NCBI RefSeq assembly: GCF_032854445.1
Contig: NC_088297.1
Span: 19,171,127-19,231,126, forward strand
Origin: Liolophura sinensis
Lineage: Eukaryota; Mollusca; Polyplacophora; Chitonida; Chitonidae
Direction of reading: 5' to 3'
Length of the DNA stretch: 60,000 bases
How positions within the stretch are numbered: the first letter of the stretch is position 1; the number at the start of each line of letters is the position of its first letter. Position numbers and translations under genes: made by a program. The notes under the pieces were generated by a model that did no database searches, was not told the DNA's origin, and saw only the letters and a program-made list of their open reading frames with translations. This document shows, one piece after another, positions 10,331 through 20,150 of this stretch.

Positions 10331-11205
10331 ATGATGCATTTCTGAAGACGTCCACCTTTTTTCTGACCGTTTGCAAAATGGAGATAATCTCTACCGAAGC
10401 ACTACCAAGCCAAACCAGTTTTATGACCATTCCCAAGACGGAGATAATCTCTACGGAAGCACTACCAAGCCAAACCAGTTTTATGACCGTTCCCAAAATG
10501 GAGATAATCTCTACAGAAGAACTACCAATCCAAACCAGTTTTATGACCATTCCCAAGACGGAGATAATCTCTACGGAAGCACTACCAAGCCAAACCAGTT
10601 TTATGACCGTTTCCAAAATGGAGATAATCTCTACCGAAGCACTACCAAGCCAAACCAGTTTTATGACCATTCCCAAGACGGATATAATCTCTACGGAAGC
10701 ACTACCAAGCCAAACCAGTTTTATGACCGTTCCCAAAATGGAGATAATCTCTACGGAAGAACTACCAATCCAAATCTGGGGCGAAGTCACAGACAACATT
10801 GCTGGGGACAACACGGCGATACCTTGCGATTGTCTGCCAAAAGGCCCTGATTCCTCCGTGTTTGGATTAACTGAACACATCCAACCCACTAGTGTTGCGG
10901 AGTTACACTCAAACAACAACAACAACACTTACCATTATCCATGTCTTTCCGGTCAGAAATGTAATGAATCAAAGGACGAGTTTATCTCTAACATCATCCA
11001 AAATTTACAGATCGACACCAAAAACCTGTCTAAACAACGCAGACGATACATTAGCGCTCCAGACGATAGAGTATCGTCTCAGACGATGGGGTATCTGGGT
11101 ATCTCATTGATGGTTCTCTTGTTCGGATCTATTGTACTGACGGATGCCATCAGCCTGGCAAGCTTTCTCTGGAAGACAGTTTCCAGGGAAGTCAAGCCAG
11201 CATAA
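10331..11205 (+). CDS. Gene A last exon: 20-residue repeats, Cys/Asn-rich stalk, membrane segment
   Basis: Entered at CCACTTACAG in phase 1, which fits the donor at 8261 (EVY-D-DAFLKTS). The frame stays open for 291 residues to the TAA at 11203. Order: a short linker; six and a half copies of a 20-residue unit close to MEIISTEALPSQTSFMTVPK (10378-10773), rich in Ser/Thr and so probably O-glycosylated; a stalk with CDC, an NNNNNT run and CLSGQKC; the segment LSKQRRRYISAPDDRVSSQT; a hydrophobic stretch YLGISLMVLLFGSIVLTDAI that fits one membrane pass; a short tail. From memory, the SAPDDRxSS-plus-membrane ending recurs in uncharacterised mollusc proteins, some with lectin-like domains. With exon 1 and 8061 joined directly, the protein would be 382 residues. 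Confidence 0.7.
10378..10773 (+). repeat. 60-bp coding tandem repeat with a 120-bp higher-order period
   Basis: Six complete 60-base units plus a partial seventh. Units alternate between two types, ending 'CATTCCCAAGACG' and 'CGTTCCCAAAATG', so the real unit of expansion is partly 120 bases. Length is always a multiple of three, preserving the frame. Two other frames and the antisense strand are also open here, a side effect of repetition. Confidence 0.95.
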
Positions 11206-11229
11206 CTGGATAACGTTAAGAAGGGTGAT

Positions 11230-11297
11230 TTTATTTATATATTTGATTGGTCTTTTACGCCGTACTCAAGAATATTTCACTCATGTGATGGCGGAAA
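11230..11297 (-). repeat. SINE-A tail fragment in the 3' end of gene A
   Basis: Reverse copy of the SINE tail ('TTTGATTGGTCTTTTACGCC', then 'GTACTCAAGAATATTTCACT'), cut off before the body. It starts 25 bases after the gene A stop codon and so probably lies in the transcript's 3' untranslated region. Confidence 0.85.
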
Positions 11298-11384
11298 GCA
11301 AAAACATTGTGATAGAGCACATGTTAAGAAAAAAAAAATACCGCAATCTCGTACATAAATATTGCATACAATGCCTTCAAAGGA

Positions 11385-11390
11385 AATAAA
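11385..11390 (+). terminator. Candidate poly(A) signal of gene A
   Basis: AATAAA, 180 bases after the stop codon of gene A. The first canonical signal downstream; no transcript evidence. Confidence 0.4.
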
Positions 11391-11399
11391 AGCAGAGAT

Positions 11400-13480
11400 G
11401 TCATTTTTGTCTAAGAAGACAGTATTAAATGACGCAAAACCATTTGCAGGGTTTGGAGCACACATAGAGAGAACAAAGTGGAGCAAATAATTTAGAAATT
11501 GTTGATAGAGGAGTATCAGATATTTAATAATCATTCTCAGATTCTTTGAGTCTTAATCTCTACCAGTGGTATAAAAATCAAGCACCTACTTGTATCTTAA
11601 TTAATGATAAACATCCAAGATAAAAATGAAAAAAGAGTTCAAATCGCGTATGCCAAGGTAGCCGGTACAGTTTTTGTAGAGTTAAGGGCAAAACAAATCA
11701 CCGCTCTTATACGACATATGAGAAAAATATGCCATTGCATTCTAACCGACTGGGTATGGTAAAAGCCTTGTATATCAGATTATGCCTTGGGTCATCCGGC
11801 GTCGAAAACACCACGACAACTATTTTTGCATTCCTTCTGAGTTCTGTTATGCAAAATCAAGTGCTGAATGTGTAAATATATCTAATTGTTCAGACTCGTC
11901 CAGATTGAGCACTGACGGAGATGACAGTAACACCCATGAACGCCTGTAAAAAGCGCATTACTCAAAGAGTTCGGAACGTCCGATATCGCGTACAGTTGTT
12001 TACTTAAGGCGGGACTAGTGACCTCAGATCAGGTGACGTACTGCACGAGCCTTTCTTTCGCTGTTGGTGTTATAAAAAGCATGGCACCCAAGTATATTGG
12101 AAATGCTTTGTGATTGTCAGAGAGGTAACTAACTTTAATAACATTCCGCTAAAAGTGTGGATGAATTACAAACCTTTTTAGGACATTGTGATGCGAAGTT
12201 TATTATTGAAACTGGAACTTTAATTTGGGTGTTGTAATACCTATTACCTATTGTGGATACCTGTTTTGCTATTCATTTATTACATTACTAATTTATTGTA
12301 TTTTTGTATTTGTTATATTATATAGTCTTTTATTATATTGTTAATTTTCTAACAGGAATGATAATTGTTCAGATTTGTGTTTATCGACTTGTAAGCGTAA
12401 TAAAATCTTTGGCGTTACTACTTCACTTCAGACTCTTGAATTTAGGGTGTGTCTTGCGATGTGGAAGTTTTTGGCACACTCATTCTGATTTTCATTGATT
12501 TGGCCGGAGCATAATGAGCAGTGTCCTGTTGTTTGCTTGCAGTATCAAGATATCATAGGAAAGACGAGCAAAATCTGTCACCAGTGTTTCTTGGAAAACG
12601 ATGATTTTTTACATGATTTGCAGTAAATGGATAATTTCAGATATTGAACTTGAACACTGTTCAAGCAGCACTGTTATATACATTTTTTTACTTCATGGTA
12701 AATCAAATGGGTTTCGTCGTCCTGGACGTCAATTTAGTCGGCATTACGACATATTGCACAGGAATATGCGCTCAGTCTGTGCTGGCAAACTGGTTTGTAC
12801 AGGAATCAGTGCACAGTTTGTGTTAGCAAACTAGATTCTGCAGGGAAGTATGCACAGTCTGTTTTAGCGACTAGATTGTGCTCTTGTGGACAAGGAATTC
12901 TTATGGATATACAAGTTCTTGGTTTATTAACACGACGTTTCGATGTAATTACTAACATCGTTATCAAGTAATCATACGATGTGTGTGTGTGCGGATTAGA
13001 TGTTTATTTGACAATCCAGTTACAGTGTTTTTTTCCTAAACTAGCCTCCGGCGATTCTAAAACCTCCGTCATCGTCTTAAATGTAGTGTCAATGACATGA
13101 CCAAGGGTTTGTGTAAAACGGTCTGTCTGTCTTTAACGATGAAAAGTGCCAAAGAAAAAAAAACCCGACGATTTTTGTTACTGTTGAAATGAAATGGGAC
13201 TTTCTGCCAAGGGCCAAACAACTATCGGGCACACGGTTTGGGGATTCAGTAAAAAACGCAATGGAGAGAAACTATCCATAAACACTATAAAACATGGCGG
13301 CCGTAGGCTGAGAGGAAATTTTCGGGCTCGGATCAATTCTATACATATGATGTATACACAGCAGTGAGGCAGGTTACCACTCGTGAATGTACGTAATTTC
13401 TGCTATTCCTATATGTATCAACATTAAAATTGTTGAACGGTAACTGGTATAGACAAATACAATAGGAGCTAGGTCATGTA
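11400..13480. other. Intergenic stretch
   Basis: No convincing exon. 12757-12881 holds three imperfect 41-bp units (listed separately). A TATA-like ACTATAAAACATGG lies at 13284, about 270 bases before the gene C ATG. Otherwise AT-rich unique sequence. Confidence 0.4.
12757..12881 (+). repeat. 41-bp tandem repeat, three units
   Basis: Three imperfect units built around 'CAGTCTGTGCTGGCAAACT' or its variants, each followed by an 'ACAGGAAT' or 'GCAGGGAA' word. Confidence 0.75.
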
Positions 13481-13558
13481 GGAGTGCTACACCACTGCAC
13501 GGACTTCAGGTGTAACAATATAATATTAACAGTTAACACCCATTATCTTTGTGTTAAC

Positions 13559-13799
13559 ATGAGCAAGACAAGTTTTGTAATTATATTTCTCCTTCTGTAC
13601 TTACGCTGCTTTGTACCTAAGTTAAAAATTAAAAAACATTACCTCTTACTGAGAACTGAAAAAGAATTAAATTTAATGACATACAGATTTCATCAATATG
13701 ATGGGACTAATTATATGATGTTCTACTGTCAGTGGGATTGCAGAAGTATAAATAAAGAAAAGAATTGCACATTGCAGAGCTGTGAATGTGTGAATCTAG
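13559..13799 (+). CDS. Gene C exon 1: signal peptide plus Cys-rich start, partner exons not found
   Basis: ATG at 13559 begins MSKTSFVIIFLLLYLRCF, a strong signal-peptide or anchor stretch, followed by a basic segment and a cysteine-rich end (FYCQWDC, then CTLQSCECVNL). The exon has 80 codons and ends in phase 1 at G|GTAAGAA. The alternative start at 13484 adds 25 residues before the hydrophobic core and is less likely. The Cys pattern faintly recalls the start of a PAN/apple domain, but I cannot assign it. No following exon in matching phase was recognised before the transposon nest at 14.65 kb, so the gene may be broken by it or continue undetected. The phase and layout match gene A exon 1. 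Confidence 0.4.
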
Positions 13800-13899
13800 G
13801 TAAGAAATCCCCAAAACACACTGCTGTAAAACCAACCATATTAGCCCAAAACTATAAACCAAAGATAATATGTCAAAGTTAACACCCAAAAGAACAAGG

Positions 13900-14650
13900 G
13901 GAATATAATGTGAATGGCGAATATTTAACCTTCTACAAAATGCGAAATGACTGAAAGAGTAAATATAGTCTTGATGATTGTGTAGGACTCGCAGATCGAA
14001 AAGACATGATGTTTGCCACAACAGCCAAAAAAAAGTTTTCCATTACCTGTTTACTGGACACACATAGTGATGCAAGTTACAACGAAATTCTTAAAAAAAG
14101 GAATGATAACACGATGGTTAGATTAGCCATTTTAGCTCTCAGTGCAGAAATATAATTAGACTGTCAAATCAATACTTTGATTACTAGGTGAAAAACGTGG
14201 ATATCGTCCCACCTAGCATTTAATCGTATTTGACCTAGTGATATATGAAGTACCTGTAACTCGGGTTCACAATCCTAAAGCACACCAGACAGTATTAAAT
14301 ATGATGAATGAAGAAGAATATATCGATTAGTTATGCCGTTACACGGAGACGAAAAACACCTAGGTGTCAAGCCAGATTAGACTTTTCTTAGAAAAGACAT
14401 TTTTAACATTTGTACTTAAGTCGAAATATAACCTGGATATGGGAGTGACCTCTCTGCTATAACACTGGCATGTTAATTGTTAAACTGAGATAGAGGCAAA
14501 TGATATTGGTAATTAAATTGTTCATCATTGAAAGATCTACAATACCATCACCTTATTAACACTGTGATAAGTAAAATAATGGATGAGTATACACTATTGC
14601 CATATCGGAGAGAAACTTTAAGACATGACCATGGCAAATTTGCGTTTAAC
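13900..14650. other. Stretch without a recognised gene
   Basis: AT-rich, stops in all frames, no splice-bounded exon. It may contain decayed upstream sequence of the LINE that becomes readable at 14656. Confidence 0.3.
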
Positions 14651-14655
14651 CACAA

Positions 14656-14925
14656 ATGACTTTGTTTCTAGAAGTTTTTCTGATGACGTTACAAGTTAAA
14701 TGTACGTCAGCGAAGATGAAAAAGGAAAAGTGCAGAGAAACAGAACTGGAAAGAGAAATACTAGCAGTAGAAGAAGAAATAGAGAGAAATTATACTACTG
14801 TAACCGAAAGAAAATTGTTGACGCTCGATGATTTGAAAACAGAATACCAAGATCTAAGGCAAAAAAAGATGGATGGTTTATGGTTTACGGTTTATTAATA
14901 TTCAGAGCCAACAGGCCAGGATCCC
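14656..14925 (+). pseudogene. L1-like LINE ORF2 fragment, linker between endonuclease and RT
   Basis: A charged, Glu/Lys-rich stretch with KKEKCRETELEREI and RQKKMDGL, followed out of frame by RANR. In L1-type ORF2 proteins the linker between endonuclease and RT has this character and continues RSRANW...EKPTKYFLxLEKRN. The continuation FLSLEKRNYTNK appears at 17889, so this LINE was split by about 3 kb of later insertions. Confidence 0.5.
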
Positions 14926-14929
14926 ACTT

Positions 14930-16591
14930 AAAGGTCTGATAACAGGGATACATACAGAATAAGGGAAGCGTATAATACACAAGTGTAGAGCTAGGTAAAT
15001 ATAAAATACAATTTTTGTACAAAGATAGTGTAAACGCAGGTAAACGTATGATGTAATTCTTCGAACAGAAATGTTAAAAGCAAACATGTAAACATAGGTG
15101 AATATATAAAACTATTCCTGTTCAAATCTCATCAAAATAAGAATTGTAAACCGTTATAATCAGAAGTTAAAAGCATGAAATATGTTAATCACAGAAAAAC
15201 CGTTCAAAAAGAATCGAGTAAACTGATCTTCTAAAAGATTGTTGTGAAGAAAAAATTCTATATAAAGATTAGAATTCAGGTCATTATAGAAATTCATGGC
15301 TCGAGGGATAAAAGAATGTTTTCGAGGGTTAATTCTAGTTGACACAGGCCGGAAAGTTGCCGTTTGTCGTAAGCACCGGGCGGGAAAATTAAAGTTGACA
15401 TACTCTACTAGGTAAGGCGAGTCAACGACAGAGTGAACACATTTGTGTAAGAACTTTAAATCGGCAGCTCTGCGGCGATCAGATACTGTTGGCAGGTGAA
15501 AATGTTTACACATAGCACTGTATTTTTTTAGAGGAATAAGCGTTATTAGTTTTAAAACAAAGATATTTGATGAACTATTATTGAACGGGCTCTATCTTGT
15601 CTAAGAGATATTTTATATCTATATAAATACATATCTTTAACTATATCCAAGTTGGAGCGAACTAAAGATCTGTACAGGGATATAAGTGACTTGGTTTTTG
15701 TAAAAGAAATGCACGATCGCTTGAGAAAACCAAGCATTTTATAACTTTTCTAAAGGTATTGGTGACATATACTCTAAAATTCAGATTACTGATTAATTTA
15801 ATCCCAAGATCTTTCACAGTCTCAACTCTTTCAAGTGCATGTCTGTCTATGCTATAATTGGATATAATTTTGTTGGTCTTATTCGTGAATGATATGACAC
15901 AACACCTGTCAACGTTTAACTTAAGCTGCCAAATTGAACACCAGTTTGTTAAGCGTACAAGGTCTTCCTGTGATAGCTCACATTCTTGCGTGGAACACAC
16001 TTGTTTGTAAAGTTTACTGTCATCTACACAAGAAGACATGTCGTTTACAAATAAAATAAGCCGCGACCAATCAAAGACCCTTGTGGTACCCCGGATAAGA
16101 TACCGCGAGATAGGAGCACAGCCATTTGAGCAGTGGGCCCAGGGTGCTTCAGTTTATGTATCAGCATATCATGAGAGACACTGTCGAAAGCTTTCGGCTC
16201 AGTTGGCTAGCACACTAGCGCAGCGTAATGACCCAGGAGCCTCTCACAAACGCGTTCGCTGTGAGTTCAAGTCCAGCTCATGCTGGCTTCCTCTCCTGTC
16301 GTAAGTGGGAAGGTCTCTCAGCAACCTGCGGATGGTCGTGGGTTTCCCGCGGGCTGTGCCCGGTTTCCACCCACCATAATGCTGGCCGCCGTCGTATAAG
16401 TGAAATATTCTTGAGTACGGCGTAAAACACCAATCAAAAAAAAAAAAGCTTTACATAGGTCTAGGTACACAGTATCGGTCTGCAGATTTGCGTCAAAAGC
16501 CTTAGTGATACCATCAACATAAAACATGTCTTGATGGCATAATGATAAGAACGAAGGCCACATATGTAGAATACAGAGAATACAGAGCAAA
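14930..16591 (-). pseudogene. Jockey/CR1-like LINE reverse transcriptase, copy 1 (broken)
   Basis: On the minus strand from about 16590: ITKAFDANLQTDTVYLDLCKAF, a SINE (16196-16447), then the rest of the motif as KAFDSVSHDMLIHKLKH, SGVPQGSLIG, and after a frameshift FVNDMSSCVDDSKLYKQV (the YADD box changed to CVDD), TNWCSIWQLKLNVDRC, and at 15513-15175 the C-terminal segment with RRRAADLKFLHKCVHS and NPRKHSFIPRAMNFYNDL. Motif order is that of non-LTR RTs of the jockey/CR1 group. The SINE, a frameshift and the altered catalytic box make it inactive. The 5' end stops against the L1-like fragment and the Tc1 element. Confidence 0.8.
16196..16447 (+). repeat. SINE-A inside the RT KAFD motif, copy 1
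   Basis: Full-length SINE inserted within the codons of the KAFD motif of the minus-strand LINE. In copy 2 of the duplication the flanking TCGAAAGCTTTA is a clean target-site duplication; here the right-hand repeat has lost its first bases. Confidence 0.95.
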
Positions 16592-16593
16592 TA

Positions 16594-17888
16594 AACTCTG
16601 TCAAAAAAGAAACGCAACCCCTGTCCTCGGATATCAAAAATTCGTTCGAATAAAGTTATTGCTTCCAAACTAAATTTTAGCCAAATGTAATGAAATTATA
16701 CACGTTTTTAATGAAGATTACCATCCAAACAACTGCCTTTTCTCCTAAGTGTATAAGCCGGAAAAATTTTTGGTACTATTGCACGACACCTAAATGTTCA
16801 CAAAACAACGATATCCCGACTTTGGAGCCGTTACAATAACTTTAATTCGACCAACGATCGCCCGAGAAGTGGAAGGCCAAGAATCACGACCCCACTTCAA
16901 GATTGGTACATCCGGGTCCTTCACCTGCGTAATCGGCATGCCCTACCAACCGTGACTGCCACACAAATACCAGGTTTGAGGAGAGTGTCGGCTCAAACGA
17001 TTAGGAACCGTCTGAAAGAAGCGGGTTTACGTGAGAAGTTGTTGGACCTGTACTAAGCCCCTTACATCGACGCCTACGACTCAGGTGGTGCAACAACGTA
17101 AGGATATGGACTTTACAAAATTGGAGGCGCATCTGGTTTTCTGATGAATCCCGTTTTCTTTTGACACGTCACGACGGAAGACAGCGTGTGTATAGGAGAC
17201 GTTATGAACGCTTTGCGCCCATCTGCGTCCGGCAGGTGGAGAGATTTGGCGGAGGCAGTGTTATGGTTTGGGGAGCCATCTCGTACAACCAGAAATCAGA
17301 CTTGGTGATCGTTCCAGGGAACCTGACAGCCCAACGTTACATCAACCACGTGTTACAGCCTCACCTTCTCCCGATTACTGACCGACAGACACAGCTTTTT
17401 CAACAGGACAACGCCAGGCCTCATATTGCACGTGCAACAATGAACTTTCTGCAGGATTCCAACGTCAATGTCTTGCCGTGGCCCTCTAAATCACCAGACT
17501 TCAACCCTATTGAACACCTGTGAGATTCACTGGATCGACACATGCGTCAACGTCAGCCACTGCCACAGACGCTTCAACAGCTCGCCGTTGCGTTACAGGA
17601 GGAGTGGAGGGCCATTCCCCAGGAGAGAATCCGTTCTTGTCCAAGGAGATGCCGTGCAGTGATTGCAGCTCGTGGTGGTCATACGAGATACTGAGGAAGA
17701 CGCCCCCTGGTGAGCAACTGGTGTCTGTGAGATGACTTTTGAAAAGACAGTTTTAAACATGACCATCGTGATTATTATTCTGCCAAATTTCTGACTTTTG
17801 TCTTCAATAAGAAAAAAGTTGTGCTGTCCTAAAACTAAATATTAAAATCTCTAAAATACGGGGGTTGCGCTTCTTTTTTGACAGAGTT
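16594..17888 (+). mobile_element. Tc1/mariner (Tc1-like, DD34E) transposon, 1295 bp
   Basis: Bounded by TA at 16592-16593 and 17889-17890. The ends are terminal inverted repeats of 28 bases with one mismatch, beginning AACTCTGTCAAAAAAG. A DNA cut-and-paste transposon whose transposase inserts at TA. The paralogous position in copy 2 (25483) has a single TA and no element, proving both ends. Confidence 0.97.
16850..17700 (+). pseudogene. Tc1-type transposase, inactivated
   Basis: Paired-type DNA-binding region traces at about 16850-17000 (RPRSGRPRITTPLQ, then SAQTIRNRLKEAGL), stop codons near 17055, then the catalytic domain: WFSDESRF (first Asp, about 17130), GGGSVMVWGAIS, FQQDNARPH (second Asp) and SPDFNPIEHL (Glu). 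The second Asp and the Glu are separated by exactly 34 residues, the DD34E spacing of Tc1. At 17521 the Trp codon expected after EHL is TGA; the frame then continues as DSLDRHMRQRQPLPQ. With at least two stops the copy cannot make transposase but could be mobilised by another source because both ends are intact. Confidence 0.9.
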
Positions 17889-18561
17889 TACTTTCTATCT
17901 TTAGAAAAGCGAAATTACACGAATAAGATGACTTCAAAACTTAAACTCAAAAATGGAAACGAAATATTTAAAACATTTCGAGATTTTAGAAGAACATAAA
18001 TTTATTACAAAAATGTATACATGAGCTCGAATGCAAATTATGAAATAGTAGATACTAAAACGGCATATTACACCACATGAACTTAGGTCAATTAACAGTC
18101 TCTGAAACAAGAGTTTGAGGGACAAATAACTTACCACGAATTAACAAATTGCTTGAAAACCATGAAATATAACAGTTTTATAAGATGTTTTGTAAAGACA
18201 TAGGACAATTTATGGTCTGAGCTGCAAACGAGGTTTTCAGAGATGAAGAAATGCCATGTACACAAAATCCAGGAATAATGACGTGTCTTCCAAAGCCTAA
18301 GAAACCGCGAGATGTTTTTTAAAAAATGGCAGCCAGTTATTTACTCGATGTTAATTACAAACTAATTTGTTCCTGTATCGCAAAGAGATTAAAGTTAGCA
18401 TTACATAAGGCTATCCACGGTGACCAGAAATGTTTCATATCAGGTAGATGTATAGATGAAAATATTCGCCTATTCTACGATAGTGTGTTTGAAACATTGA
18501 ATAGTGAAATCCCAGTGATGCTTCTTTCCATTGACTTTGAAAAGGCATTCGATGGTGCTTG
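17889..18561 (+). pseudogene. L1-like LINE reverse transcriptase fragment, copy 1
   Basis: Starts FLSLEKRNYTNKMTSKLK (linker/RT start) with frameshifts, then NPGIMTCLPKPKKPRD, a stop, SYLLDVNYKLICSCIAKRLK, GDQKCFISGRCIDENIRLFYDS, and IPVMLLSIDFEKAFDGA. These are RT blocks of a non-LTR element with a long ORF2 of L1 type; SLLDVNYK stands where PISLLNxDYK is usual. Continuation of the fragment at 14656. Ends just after the KAFD box. Confidence 0.75.
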
Positions 18562-18566
18562 ACTGC

Positions 18567-18900
18567 TTAACATTAGCATGTATAAACATATAAACCCTGT
18601 ATTAATGTGTGTACTATATTTTGATGATTGGTGTATCTTGGGTATGTTTTAAATATTCTAGTAAAGATATATACATGGGGGAAATACATGTCTTATAATT
18701 TAATGCATGTATGTGGTCATGGCATGTGCGGTTGGATGGATCTTTAGTAAAGATATATATTTGGTTGAGGTGTATGTATGGTTAGGGTATGTTGTTGGTT
18801 GGGATATACGTCTAGTTGGAATATGTGATTTGTCTTGGTGTATGCCTGGTGAAGATGAATGTATGTATGCCTGTAGGTAAAATGACGAGAGATCTTATTT
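18567..18900 (+). repeat. TATG/GTTGG-rich degenerate satellite, copy 1
   Basis: Imperfect short-period repetition of 'GGTTGGGATATACGTCTAG'-like words and 'TAGTAAAGATATATA' (twice). Shared with copy 2 at 26940-27240. Confidence 0.5.
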
Positions 18901-18928
18901 TAGGCGTTATGTCATTTTGTGGCTATTA

Positions 18929-19184
18929 TTTATTTACTTATTTATTTATTTGTTTGATTGGTGTTTTCCGTCGTACTCAAGAATATTTCACCTATACAAC
19001 TGCGGCCAGCATTATGGTGGGAGGAAACTGGGCAGAGCCCGGGGGAAACCCAGGACCATCCACAGGTTGATGGCAGACCTTCCTACGTACGGTCGGAGAG
19101 AAAGCCAGCATGAGCTGGACTTGAACTCAAACCGATCGCACTGGTGTTCGCTAGCGCCCTAACCAACTGAGCCACGGAGGCCCC
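18929..19184 (-). repeat. SINE-A full length, copy 1
   Basis: Reverse orientation from the TTTATTTATTTG tail to the head 'GGGGCCTCCGTGGCTCAGTT'. The head has a perfect Pol III A-box consensus (TGGCTCAGTTGG) and a B-box-like GTTCAAGTC with one mismatch. Target-site duplication TTGTGGCTATTA / TTGTGACTATTA at 18917-18928 and 19186-19197. Best preserved head in the window. Confidence 0.95.
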
Positions 19185-20044
19185 GTTGTGACTATTACAA
19201 ATCGCTGGTACCTTGGGCTTATTCCCCATACTGTATTTGTTTCATATTGAGATTTTAAACTTGAAACGTCCTTTCATGGTTTACAAGTGGTATACGAATG
19301 TCGGATTTGACGCTTGAACATAGGTAAAGTGCACTTTGAAACCGCATTTCTGGGTTGGATGGTCTTCGTATAACGTGAGGAAGTAAAACCATAATATCTA
19401 GGGTGCAAACATATTGTCAAATACACGCTTTATAAATAAGAGCCCGCAACTCTGCATGATATTCACGCCCCAGGAGATCGGCCTTTTACCAGTCACGTAG
19501 CACTCTCCAAGTCAAACACGGCTGGTTCTTCAGGGGGGTTTCCCTGCTACTTCCCTGCTGTCCAGTTTCGTTCACCCATCCGCCTGCCAGGGGCCCCAGG
19601 TCACAAATATCTTTAGGTATGTGAAATATATCATGGAATATCAATCTGGGTTCGTTAGTTAGTGTCAGTTCTGTCTGGAAGACAACTTATTTCTTAAGAG
19701 TTCGTAATAGCTGGACAAAGGTCATTGTGGCAATGATAAAAGATTTACCAGGTATATATCAGCGCAAGATAATATCTTTTTTAAAATTTAAACTTATGGT
19801 ACGATTTTAGGAAAAGTGTAGCGTTCTCCACAGACCAGAAGCATGTTATTTGCATGTTGAAGTGAATTTTAAACAACACATTACTATTGTTTCCGTTAGA
19901 ACAGTTACACTGTACCTTGTTTTTATTTCACATTTGATCTGATTATTAAACAAACATTATGAACACCGTCTAATTTCTGAGCGGAAATTTCATGTCAGCG
20001 AACTATGCCGTGACAGTATCATTGCTTGTCTTGTTGACACGGGC

Positions 20045-20150
20045 AGGCAGTTTGCTATAACCCTCCATTCTCGCGATCACTCAGACCCGGCGCGTAAGAA
20101 TTACGACAAGGGCTGGCACGGGACGACAGTTCGAATTAGCATACACGCAA
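20045..20150 (+). repeat. Family C repeat, copy 1
   Basis: The block with 'GTTTGCTATAACCCTCCATT' and 'CTCAGACCCGGCGCGTAAGA' recurs at 28383-28488 (duplicate) and, reversed and diverged, at 33010-33200, outside the duplication. This shows it is an interspersed repeat. Confidence 0.6.

Noticed and set aside
10311-10928. 205-codon antisense frame and a 159-codon frame in another phase at the gene A repeats
   Set aside because: Shadows of the 60-bp repeat. The chosen frame is the one that joins in phase to the 8061 exon and ends in a stalk and membrane segment.
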